Shown: positions 1 to 9,352 of the stretch, piece by piece
How the letters are laid out: every line of letters begins with the position of its first letter
How positions within the stretch are numbered: position 1 is the stretch's first letter
Position numbers and translations under genes: made by a program
The notes under the pieces: generated by a model
Seen by the model: only the letters and a program-made list of their open reading frames with translations
Told to the model about the DNA's origin: nothing
The model's database searches: none
Source: Dryomyza anilis
Taxonomy: Eukaryota > Arthropoda > Insecta > Diptera > Dryomyzidae
NCBI GenBank assembly: GCA_951804985.1
Contig: OX638135.1
Location: 39,654,002 to 39,718,001, forward strand
DNA length: 64,000 bases
Direction: 5' to 3'

Positions 1-90
1 CTATAAGTTATACAATAAATTAACTAAATACATTTTTGTTTAATAAATTATTAGGAAAATGTATTTCGACTATACCATTAAATTAATATT

Positions 91-386
91 AATAATAATA
101 GTTTGGCACTACAATCCTATAAGAACTTAGGCCGAGCTCTCTCACCATTTTGAACTGTGCGTGTTATTCAAAGTGGTGGGACCTACAGTTTATTGTCGAA
201 TCCGAACGGCGGGTGAGAGTTTTTCATAGGCAATGTATTACTCTAGTAGATTTGGCATTTACTGTCGAGAGGTAGCGAGGTATAGAAAAATGTTTCTATG
301 AAAAGATGTTGTTAGCCCAGTCTAGGCTTGAACCGGGGACCTTTCAGCTCGCAGTCCAACGCACTAACCACTGAGCTACCGCGGCT
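91..386 (-). mobile_element. tRNA-derived SINE, copy 1
   Basis: Read on the minus strand, the element starts at 386 with a tRNA-like head. It has a box A (TAGCTCAGTGG) and a box B (GGTTCAAGCCT), the internal RNA polymerase III promoter elements. A body of about 220 bp unrelated to tRNA follows and ends in a short AT-rich (TTA)n-like tail near 91-100. A perfect 10-bp direct repeat, AATTAATATT, flanks it at 81-90 and 387-396, as expected for LINE-driven target-primed insertion. A near-identical copy sits at 34846-35174. The tRNA of origin was not determined, since the anticodon stem is poorly paired. The element codes for no protein and would depend on a partner LINE. Confidence 0.85.
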
Positions 387-427
387 AATTAATATTACGT
401 ATCATTAAATTTTTCTTATTGTAATTA

Positions 428-935
428 AAAGATCACAATAACAGTTTCAATATTTCTGAACTAATGGCACTGCAACAAAAAAATATGGCAGTGACCAAAT
501 GGCACCGATTTACAGAATACAGCTACAGTTCCGAAGGCAAAATAATAGTGGTTTATTGCAGGAATATGCTGCGAATGCACATTTATCGTATTCCGATTCA
601 GTGTGTGATTTCTTGTAGATGTGGAAGATAAATGCGTTCGTTCATGGCATACGGGATCCTGAGCAATGACTATTCCGAAGGTGCTATTTATTGAAACGAT
701 CACCACAGCGCTTACGCAAGAGATAGCGACTACATTGTGCCGACCAACGACGGAGACACGCGTACTAGATGAGGAGGACGGAAATTTATGTCAAGGCCAG
801 CGTTAAATCCGCGTCTAAGGCCAGCGTTAAATCCGAATTATGCTGCCAACGGATACACCCAATTGAAAGGTGAATGCTACAACTTCGGAAAATATGGGCA
901 TATGGCACGCGACTGTCGAAAAAAAACGTAAATGC
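428..935 (+). pseudogene. Ty3/gypsy gag remnant
   Basis: This stretch aligns by eye with the gag of the more complete gypsy element at 54041-60136 (its part near 55383-55900). It has several internal deletions and no open frame. A CCHC zinc knuckle is recognisable at 875-916 (reads CYNFGKYGHMARDC), but the second cysteine codon has become Phe, so the nucleocapsid motif is lost. The 5' LTR and early gag are missing; homology starts abruptly near 428, about 30 bp past the SINE's right TSD. It is a dead fragment. Confidence 0.75.
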
Positions 936-1039
936 TTAATAGTGAAACCTCCTAAGGAATATATACAAGAAAAGAGACCTGCAGATTTCCATAATAACAC
1001 CAGGGAACATAGAGCAAATTCAGGCACTGTGTTGGAGCG

Positions 1040-1965
1040 AGCGTGTTAAATGGAATCCATAGAGTGCGCGAGAGAAGAAGGAAAGACGAACATAATTAAC
1101 GTTCGATAAATGTCATGGCAGATGATCAATGAAGTATAGAGTTAATATGAAATGATCAAAAGAAGGACCGACATCGCAAAAATTATGACGTTCAAGGAAC
1201 AATGTAGAAAGCCGTCATGGAAAGGGTAATTTCCGACAGTTAAATAATAAAGGCTTACTGGACCCAGAGGCAAAGTCTGATGCTACAAAATGGAAGTTTG
1301 TACCGTGTATGGGAAAGTGAAAATAGCAAATCCTCTCGGAAATTGGTTGTTGTTCTAAGTCGAAAATAAAGGAGATAGTACTGAAATACCATGGTGGATC
1401 CAATGGAGGTCACTTGAGCATTAATAAAACGATTGAAACAATAGGAAACCTTTCAATTGGGTAGGATACCAGGAGTCAGTCGCCTATTTTATTCGCAGAT
1501 GTAAGCAATGTGTGTCCGCAAAACAAATAACCATCAGGAGTCGCGGTAAGACGAATCAATACAACGTATCCAACGTACTATCATGGATGTGCAAAAGCCG
1601 ATTCCAAAAAGTGTTTTGAGTAAGAAAAAAAGTGAAGACTTTGACGAGTTGCATCAGTCCTTAAGACAGAGTATACAAATTGCAAGTGATAAGATAAAGT
1701 CCAGATACGACTTGAGAGCATACTCTGCGAGATTAAGGAAGGAGATCTAGTTATGTTTTGTAGCCCACAACGACTGAAATTGTTAAACCCCAAGCTGCAA
1801 GCACACTGTGAAGGACCAAACAAGATAATTAAAAGGATTAATAACATGGTGTATCGGATTGAGAATACTACAGGCGTCAGCCGAAAAATTAAAGTCGTAC
1901 ATTTAGAAAAGTTTGCGCAACACAGAGAGAGAGGATTAACATCTGTTCAAGACGAACAGATTTAG
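1040..1965 (+). pseudogene. Ty3/gypsy integrase remnant, pol otherwise deleted
   Basis: Directly after the gag knuckle, the sequence jumps to the region matching 58205-58560 of the complete copy. This is the linker before integrase and its zinc-binding start, so protease, RT and RNase H are deleted. A second gap removes the DDE core. The last part (about 1740-1965) is the integrase C-terminal domain, ending in the same residues as the complete copy (…DEQI) just before the LTR. Many stops and indels are present. No product is expected. Confidence 0.75.
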
Positions 1966-1976
1966 GTGGAGTGAAG

Positions 1977-2415
1977 TGTTACGAAAAGAAGTAATTTGAC
2001 ACATAGTGTAAACAACCAACAAGAATAAATGAGATGCAAGACTATTCTGCGCACTAAGCAATGCGTTAGAAAGAGACGGAAGATCATTCAGCGCACCGAG
2101 ACACTGTGCGAGAAAAAGATAGAAGATCAGCGCATTAAAACACATGAATACGAATGAGATGCAAATAGCATACAGCATGCACGACAAGTCTAGAAGATTC
2201 CCGAAACATGTCGAAGCGTGTCGAAACTTGTCGAACAGATGTATGCACTATGTAAGGGCGCCATATCTGAGGCGCAGCACTTCAGTAGTGATTGGAAAGT
2301 GGTCGAGTACGTCTCGTGTGAGAACAATGTCAAGTTAAATTGTGGACATGCAGCAGTTGTCAAAATTTATAATTAGTAAAGTTGTTAGTTAAATTAAATA
2401 AAGGTAATTGTTGTA
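1977..2415 (+). repeat. Degraded 3' LTR of the 428-2415 gypsy copy
   Basis: It begins TGTTACGAAAAG, identical to the start of the 3' LTR at 59591. The middle (2060-2345) follows that LTR with scattered substitutions and indels, and the end near 2390-2415 matches its 'AAATAAATAAAG' part. The terminal TTTTCGTAACA is missing, so the LTR is truncated on its right, where a copia fragment begins. Confidence 0.7.
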
Positions 2416-2830
2416 ATTTCTTCACAAGCGAATTTATTTCATCATCCATTACTTCCATCCACTTTGCATTTTCTTCAACCGATTCCTCAATAATATTCGT
2501 GAAAATCTACTTGAGCTTGTTTAAAAATCTCAGTGGTTTTCACTGTTTTGAATACCCACAAAAAATATTTTTTTCTTGGATAATTTCTTCCGTGATTGCG
2601 CTGGTATTAGAACGTGGGCCGCTGAACCAAATACTTCAAAATTTGTGACTTATGATTTTTGGATACTTATTGAATTTAGCTTGTACGTAGCGAATATGTT
2701 GCTGCAGGCATTCAGCAACTCCGAATTTATGTTTAAGTAAATATAAAACACAATACCTGCTGAAGTCATCGAAAAATGTAACAAAATATCGATATCCGCC
2801 TGGAGTTCTTTTGTTCATCTGCGCTACGTC
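2400..2830 (-). pseudogene. Ty1/copia pol fragment (integrase plus start of RT)
   Basis: On the minus strand, 2818-2636 reads as a copia integrase segment (GGYRYFVTFFDDFSRYCVLY). The sequence then continues in pieces through a 'VFGSAAHVLIPAQSRKK' stretch to 'W-M-E-V-M-D-D-E-I-N-S-L', the typical start of the copia RT domain. Several hundred bases that should lie between are missing. Stops and frame changes show it is dead. The family call rests on motif recall only. Confidence 0.7.
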
Positions 2831-2879
2831 GGTATTACTAAATCCTGATCGTGATTACTGATCGTGATTGCTCTGCTGC

Positions 2880-3781
2880 TGCTTTGTCAAACTTCACCCA
2901 ACCTGCGCAATTTAGAGCAAATATTAGTTTTGATGACCAGCCCTCAACTTCCTGTGCGTTTTTGAACCACGCTTCAGTTTGTGATGGCCAAGTTTTTTAG
3001 CTACAGCTGTTGTTAAAATAAGAAGTAAATCTGGGGAGTATTATTTAGCAAGAACTTTGCTTGATTTCGGATCACAAATTAATTGTATAACAGAGGAACT
3101 AACTCAATTGTTGCAATTGAAAAAGGAAGAGAAGTCATTGAATTTGATTGGTATTGAAAAAACAAAGTCAACAGTAAATCAAAAATTACATGTTGCTGTG
3201 AGATCACGGACTAAATCTTATAAGTTTTCTGCAGACTTCTGGGTATTGCTCTCACTTTCCACATACCAGCCAAATCAACTAATAATTGGAACATTCCTTC
3301 AAATATTGAACTTGCTGATTGATCCATGCTTTTATAAGCCGCAGAAAATTGACCTGCTTCTTGGTGCAGAGACGTTCTTCGAGCTACTCTCGGTAGGAAA
3401 AATAAAACAAAATACAAAACATCCAACATTACAAAAAACATTACTTGGTTGGATCGTTTCAGGCAAATACTCGCCTTCAAAAAATTCCGGCGCAAAAGTT
3501 TGTAATGTTGCGACTCTTTCTGAGAATGACTGCAACCTTGACTCTGTACTTCAAAAATTTTGAGAGTTGGAAGAAATTCCCAAGGAGTTACAAAAAAAAA
3601 ATGAATATACCAAGAACAACAACTGTGAGAATAACTTTGCTGATACCGTACAACGTTCATCAAATGGTCGTTTCAAAGTATCACAACCATTTAAATCTGA
3701 CCGCAGCTCACTTGACTACTCGTTCGATACGGCGATTTTATGAAAGTGTACATTTGGCGAAATACCGCAGGCTCCTCATTA
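2880..3781 (+). pseudogene. BEL/Pao retrotransposon segment 1: aspartic protease region
   Basis: A 168-residue frame (3057-3563) reads as the BEL/Pao protease (peptidase A17-like). The active-site motif is here LLDFGSQINCITE, with Phe where Ser is usual after Asp. It goes on to the family's 'KIDLLLGAETFFELL' and 'LPTLQKTLLGWIVSGK'-type stretch. Frames shift near 3560, and the protein can be followed to about 3781, where the reading stops at the left end of hAT-1. The next residues of the same protein resume at 8957, right after hAT-1. The 5' LTR and gag of this BEL element are not seen. Confidence 0.8.
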
Positions 3782-4070
3782 CTTTATACTAGAGATTGGC
3801 GCGTGCCGTGATTTTTTGTTTCACGGCCGAAAATCTGAGTTCGTGCGAGCAAATCTCCGTGCATCCTATCATGCCCGTGACTCCAAAATCAGGCATGCGC
3901 CCATTAGATTTTTTTTATAGTTGCCACCCCAATTTAAAAAAAACTCTTACTTCCGCTCCTGAAAATTAAAATTTCGTGGTATTTTAACCTTTTCTTAAAA
4001 ATCTGTTGTTTTACTCATGATATTTAAGAGAATAAAATAGTATCAAACTTTATTTTTGAATTATTTATTA

Positions 4071-4330
4071 TAGGGACTAAAACCCTTTGGAATATCGGTT
4101 CGTGTTTCAAGATGTTTAAAATTGTGATTCCGGTTCCAACCAAAAAAATTAAATGGGTTATATTCCGGTTCCATACAATTTTTAATAAAGGTCCGATTCC
4201 GGTTCTTTGCGTTCCCTGACAGGGACTATAGTATCTGTTACGGTTCTTGTTCCGAGATTTTTAAAATAGCGGTTCTTATTCCAACCAGAAAAAATGTATG
4301 GGTTCCGATTCCAGTTCCGGTTCCACACAT
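4071..4330. repeat. GGTTCC-rich hAT-like repeat
   Basis: Two adjoining blocks carry repeated GGTTCCGGTTC-type motifs in degenerate form. The first block runs from TAGGGACTAAAACCC (4071) to a mirrored end GCGTTCCCTG (4218); the second begins CAGGGACTATAG at 4220. CAGGG…CCCTG ends and motif-dense subterminal sequence resemble hAT-2 at 22688-25377, so these are probably miniature relatives. No matching 8-bp target duplication was found around either block. Confidence 0.5.
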
Positions 4331-4334
4331 TTTT

Positions 4335-6145
4335 ATACCCTACACCAAGAGTGAAAGGGGATATTCAGTTTCGCACGCCGCACAGTGGTTCAGGTACGGA
4401 AAAAAACTATTTTAAAAAAGTAGGTTTTTAAAATTTTGAAATATGCAGTCATGAAGTCAATTAATTGAGTCATCTATTACAAATATTATGTGCAATTTGG
4501 ATGTTTTCATATGTTTTGAAACTTCTAACTAACTTCTAAACTGTACTGATTCTGAAAATGTAAAACACAAGTAGAATAACTACCCTAATTATAATAGTAA
4601 TATATTACAAGTATTTAATTAAAGTTTCTTTATTCTAATAGATTGATATGTTAGTCATTAAAAAATGTAATTGCAAAAGTATAATGTTATTTTTATAGCG
4701 ACTAATTTGTGAATTTTTTTTTTCTAAATATCATATAATAATAGAGTTTCAAAAAAGGCTTCCATGTCCTTCAAGCTCAAACATATACCAAAACGTAGCC
4801 TCATATGCTAGCTAAAATATTTGTATTTTTTGTGTGCAAGTTCTTGCAATCTTTTGAGATATTTGTGAAAGAGTATCAGCCTACGATATTAAAAAAAATA
4901 TATATTTTTTTATAAATGTTATATGTAACAAATATTATTATGTATATTTTTTACTGGGTGTCTCTGGGGTTATTATAACGTTTGAGGACCCCTTTTATGG
5001 GGAATATTTTTGGTGAACACTATATGACTCTTTTTTCAACCGATTACACTGTGCATCAAAATTGTAGTGAATAAGATTAGCATCCACTTAATGGAGGACA
5101 ATATTCAGGAAAAAAAAATTTCATTATATTTTCATCAAATACTTTTTTTAATACGTATTATAAATATATAAATGGTGTTATATGCAACTATGTTACATAT
5201 TTTCGGATATTTTATAAATTTTATTATATTAATTTGTGTTCTAAATATTTGGGAACCACTGGATAAATTTTAATCACGTATATTTGTTTCCTAGGTTTCT
5301 ATGAATATACCAGTGAAATCGGTACATTTGTTTAAAAGTTATTAGTAGGGGGTATGCGTCAATTTTTCAGACTCTAAACATTATCGAGATATTGAAGATG
5401 CTTTATATAGGTTACTTATGTTCCAAAATTTGTGAAAAAGAAAAGTATGATATAATATAATAAAAATATGACATTATATGGATACGCCCTGTAAACATTA
5501 ATTAATTTCAAATTGCGTTATATATATGAGATTAGTTAGTATCCATTCAAGACACTGTGTTCAAAATTTCTTAGATTTCTGACAACTCCTTATAGTTATT
5601 TCCGCCATTTGTATGAAGCCGAGCCACTGTGCGCCGTTTGTAACACCCTGAAGAAAGCATCTCCGGTATGGAAAAGTATATATATTCTTGATCGGCCTCC
5701 TGAGTCGATTTAGCAATGTTCGTCTGTCTGTCTGTCCCTCTGTCGATCTGTTGAAATCATGATTACAGAAAAAGTAGAAGAGCTAGAGCAATAAAACATT
5801 ATTTAGATTACTTATATATCTAAGGTGTCTGAACTAGAAACTTGGCATGATCGTGACCTGAGAACCGACTTTTGACTTCCCAGAAAAAAAAATCGAAATT
5901 CGGTAAACCTACCCATTTGTAAACATGGGTATCAAATGAATGGAAATTCTGCAGCGATTGAAAGTTTGTAGTTATTTTCAGGATTCGTATAACCTGATGA
6001 TCTATATACCACTTTCACTGGTAACCACACATATGTGTAGGGTATTTATAGACGACTTAGACCGACTATAATTTTGATAATCTTAACTATCGTAATAACA
6101 CTTACTTAAAAATTTCCCATGTGATCTAACCTTCCCAATTGGTTA
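4335..6145 (+). repeat. 'ATACCCTACAC' interspersed repeat, copy 1 (split by Transib)
   Basis: It starts ATACCCTACAC at 4335 and is interrupted at 4380 by the Transib element. It resumes at 5637 with the usual 'GTTTGTAACACCCTGAAG', the TCTGTCTGTCTG-rich stretch and the 'GATTACTTATATATCTAAG' block. The mirrored motif GTGTAGGGTAT lies at 6035-6045. A conserved tail follows with a TATAG(A/T)CGG…CCGACTATA hairpin and ends near CCAAYTGGTTA. Other copies are at 9685, 13147, 36807, 37927, 42552 and (minus) 47446. It has no coding capacity, and its class is not known to me. Confidence 0.75.
4381..5631. mobile_element. Transib-type DNA transposon, non-autonomous
   Basis: The element begins CACAGTGGTTCAGG at 4381 and ends with the inverse of CACAGTGGCTCGG at 5631. 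It is flanked by the 5-bp direct repeat CGCCG (4376-4380 and 5632-5636). CAC-starting TIRs and GC-rich 5-bp target duplications are known hallmarks of Transib elements, the relatives of the RAG1 recombinase. The 1,251-bp interior is AT-rich and shows no transposase frame. It split the ATACCCTACAC repeat cleanly: joining 4380 to 5637 restores that repeat's usual reading. Both ends also hold a CGGAAA…CTAT block, at 16 bp (left, 4397-4410) and 27 bp (right, 5592-5604) from the tip. Confidence 0.8.
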
Positions 6146-6247
6146 ATAACGATTACGGTTCCAAAAATCTAAACGGTTCTGGTATTATTTTTTACGTTTT
6201 GCTTTTCATGTTGTTTCGTGTTTTGTAGATTATTCCGTGTTATGTCA

Positions 6248-8811
6248 TGGGGGCGATTATCACAAGGCAACGTGTCTGAGCGCTTCAACATGGCGAAGCC
6301 AGCGCAATCGTTGTCGGTGTCATCTCAAGTCAACTCACTGGTCGCCAGAATTGGCAAATTGTCAAATGGTGACGCATCCACTTCGGTGGAAGTCCTATTT
6401 GCAGATGCCCCTGGGAACGACGCTCTACACCACCCGGTGTAGAAGTCGGCTAAAGTAGATGTCCTCGAAAAATATAAGGCTGACATCACCGCTATCTAGG
6501 ATATGCGATGGACGGGACAGGGCAGCTCGAAACAAGCGTCCTGTGATATCTACTAAAGCTGCGGAGGATGTGGATTTGTGGTCGGCAAGAGACTCCGCCA
6601 CCTTGTCTCTAGGTTCACGCCAGTGGACGAAAGGCTGGCAACAGTCCGCATCAAGGCTAAATATTTCCACATCAGACTAATTTGTGCACACGTTCCGACG
6701 AACGAGAAAGATGACGAGACAAAAGAGCACTTCTACGAGCGCCTAGACAACGCATACGAGCGCTGCCCCCGCCACAATCGGAAAATTTAGCCTACATGCC
6801 AACACTTCCGATAACGGAACGCGGCTAGTCGACTTCGCCGCAGCACGAAACATGGTAGTTAGTAGCACTAGATTCGAACATTTCGATATCCACAAGGCCA
6901 CATGGTTGTCGCCCGACAAAAAACTCAAAACCAAATTTATCAAGTTGTGATTGACGGAAGGCACGCTTCGAGCGTGATGGACGTACACACTATCCGAGGT
7001 GCCAATATGAACACGGATCATTACCATTAAGCGTTGCGAAGAAGTACGGAACCAAACGCAGAAATAGCTAGACGTCGGAAAGCTGCAATCACAACAGACA
7101 ACTGCACTCCTCCTCTCGATGATATAAGCGCGCAGTGGAACCATATCTCCTGCTCTATGCGCACGGCTGCCGAAGAGGTGTTTGGATTCCAATGCCCAAT
7201 GAAAAATCAGTGGTATGACCAAGAGTGTCGCGCGGCCACTGCAGAGAAAGACGCTGCATACAAATCCACCCTGCAGTCAGTAGCTACGGGAGCTGCGAAG
7301 GAGCGATACTAAGAGAAGGAAAGGGAAGAGAGACGTATTTGCAGGCGTAAAAAAAGAGGGACAGAAAGATGTGAGTGTTAGGAGATTAAGATGCATGGGG
7401 ACAGGAGTAAGGCTCGAAAATTCTTCGACAAAATAAGACTAGGCGTCTAGACGGTTCAAAATCAGGAGCCTCTTTTTGTAAAGATAAGAACGAGAATCTA
7501 GTGACAGATATCCAGAGCACACTGAAGATATGGAGGGATCACTTCTCTAAACTGCTGACCGGTGTTGATGATTGCAATTCTACCGATAGAGAAATAAACC
7601 CGGCAACCCCAGTACTTGATGAAGACGTTGAGATTCCGCCACCCGACCATGACGAGGTCAGAACAACCATTTGCTAGGCTGACAAACAAGAAAGCCAATC
7701 CTTAAGAAAGGGGATCCCACTATTTGCACCTACTACTGTGGGATCAGCCTACTTAATATCGCATACAAGGTTTTATCGAGCATATTATGTGACTATAAAG
7801 CCTCCTTCGACACTGCGATAAGGGAACAATTATACCCCGCAATGTCTAAGTTCGGTATACCTGCGAAACTTATAAGGCTTTGCAGGATGACCCTGAGCAA
7901 CACACGTTGTTCAGTGAAAATAGAAAAAGACCTCTCCAAGCCATTTCATACCGAACGAGGTTTTAGACAGGGTGATTCCCTATCATTCCCTATTAACTTA
8001 TTGATGAAGTTCGAGCTGCCGAACTCCGTAATGCTGCTCGCATACCCCGACGATATTGAAAACGTTGACAGGAGCACACGAGCAGTCATACTAGCATTTT
8101 CCAGTTTGGAGAAAGAGTTGCGTCGAATGGTTCTAGCGATGAACGAGGATAAGAGGAATTTCTTTGTGTCGAAAAGAAAAAAAAAGTCCGTGCGTCTTGG
8201 ACAAAAAGCTGATTTTGACACCCACAAGTTCGACATTGTGAAGGATTTCGTCTATCTGGGATTTAGCATCAACAACCACAACGACGTCAGCCTGAAGATT
8301 AAACATAGAATAACTCTTGCCAACAGATGGTACTTTGGGCTCAGTAGGCAATTGAGAAGTAGAGACCTCTCTCGCCGGACAAAAATAATGCTCTACAAGT
8401 CACTCATCATGCCCGACCTACTTTATGGTGCAGAAACATGGACGCTGGCCTCCACCGATGAGAGAGAGTACTGGGAGCGTTCGAGAGAAAGATTCTCCGT
8501 AAAATCTTTGGCCCTATCTGCTTTGCTAACGAATCAGGATGAACCACTAGCTGTATGAGTTATTCGACGACATTGACATAGTCAAGCGCATCAAGATACA
8601 GCGGCTTCGCGGGCTAGGTAATGTCGAACGAATGGATGAAAACACTCCAGCCAAGAAGGAGCTTGAATCGAAACTCGAAGGTGGACAGCGTAGAAGAGGG
8701 CGTCCAAATTTGCGTTGAAAAGACCTAGTAGAGAACAACATGGCAACGCTTGGTATTTCTAACTGGCGTCCAAAACCAACACACGGTTGTAAGAGCCATT
8801 TAAATAAGTAA
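6248..8811 (+). mobile_element. RTE-clade LINE remnant A
   Basis: It matches the better RTE copy at 16366-19376 from the 5' leader (ATGGGGGCGATTATCACAAG) to the 3' tail (CCATTTAAATAAGTAAG). The short repeat GTCATG at 6244-6249 and 8812-8817 may be its target duplication inside hAT-1. The endonuclease part is broken by stops, and GDFNA is deleted. The RT part survives as a 238-residue frame listed separately. The C-terminal part (8560-8800) is off frame. Inactive. Confidence 0.8.
7842..8558 (+). pseudogene. RTE reverse transcriptase fragment, unit 1
   Basis: The 238-residue frame starts in the RT fingers/palm (MSKFGIPAKLIRLCRMTLSN) and runs through the thumb (LYKSLIMPDLLYGAETWTL). The catalytic box reads YPDD at 8043-8054, where RTE elements have YADD, and about 15 residues before it are deleted. 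The frame is lost near 8490 ('WERSRERFSVKS' is an off-frame reading of the family's 'GAFERKILRKIF'). The same defects occur in units 2 and 3, so they predate the tandem duplication. Not functional. Confidence 0.8.
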
Positions 8812-8956
8812 GTCATGTTTTCCGTGTTTCCCGTGCTTTATTGTGTTGCTCGTGCGTGCCTGTAAATTTAGTCGTCGGGGTCGAGCTCGCAGGATTCACC
8901 TACAGGCGTGCCCGTGCGTGTCCATACCATCAAAAACACGCACGCGCCCATCTCTA

Positions 8957-9352
8957 TTTTATACCGCATCAGTGCGTCCTTAGACCACACAGTACGACTA
9001 CAAAACTACGGGTAGTTTTTGATGCGTCATGTCGGACATCAACACAGAATTAATTGAATGAAATTTTGCTAGTCGGTCCGACAATACAAGAGCTCCGATA
9101 CAGGCGTATCAATTAAACACCGTGACGTATGGTACGTCACCAGCTCCTTTCCGGCCATACGATACTTATTTTATTTAAGCGACTTGAATAAAGAATTGTA
9201 TCCAACTTGATCGAATATTGTACGCAGTGCACTATGGGACAGAAGCTTATTCTAGCTCGCCGAAAATCGAAAATTAATGTTTGTTGCAGAAAGTTTGAAG
9301 ATATGTCATTTTATTAATAATTTATGAGAACCTAGAGAACAAACAACTGGGG
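8957..9352 (+). pseudogene. BEL/Pao segment 2: reverse transcriptase start (unit 1)
   Basis: After the right end of hAT-1, the BEL protein resumes (YFIPHQCVLRPHSTTTKLR) into the RT motif RVVFDASCRTSTQN, where a stop interrupts, then LNDILLVGPTIQ in the next stretch. A deletion of about 110 bp relative to unit 3 joins 'ACAAGAG' to 'CTCCGATACAGG' near 9080. After it come 'LNTVTYGTS(P)APF'-type residues. The segment ends near 9340 at the LINE 5' junction. Units 1 and 2 share the deletion, while unit 3 keeps the fuller version. Confidence 0.75.

Larger units (their letters stand above)
3790..8956. mobile_element. hAT-type element (hAT-1) with nested insertions
   Basis: The left end reads TAGAGATTGGCGCGTGC at 3790. 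The right end, reverse-complemented from 8956, reads TAGAGATGGGCGCGTGC: TIRs with one mismatch over 17 bp. The 8-bp flanks CTTTATAC (3782-3789) and TTTTATAC (8957-8964) differ at one base and fit a hAT target duplication. Removing the element brings the two BEL/Pao coding parts into register. Only about 280 bp near the left end and 145 bp near the right end look like its own sequence. The rest is later insertions (GGTTCC repeats, an ATACCCTACAC repeat with a Transib, and an RTE LINE). No transposase was seen, so it was non-autonomous or lost it. Confidence 0.75.

Noticed and set aside
317..386. Possible tRNA gene on the minus strand
   Set aside because: Boxes A and B are present, but the anticodon stem does not pair and a 220-bp body, tail and target duplications follow. 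It is a SINE head; the same holds for 35083-35154.
3211..3663. 150-residue minus-strand frame
   Set aside because: It lies antisense to the BEL protease, has no motif, and the sense strand explains the conservation.
4381..5631. Reading the CACAGTG ends as a true immune-type recombination signal locus
   Set aside because: Insects have no V(D)J system. The flanking 5-bp duplication and TIRs explain the ends as a Transib transposon; the resemblance is kept only as an evolutionary point.
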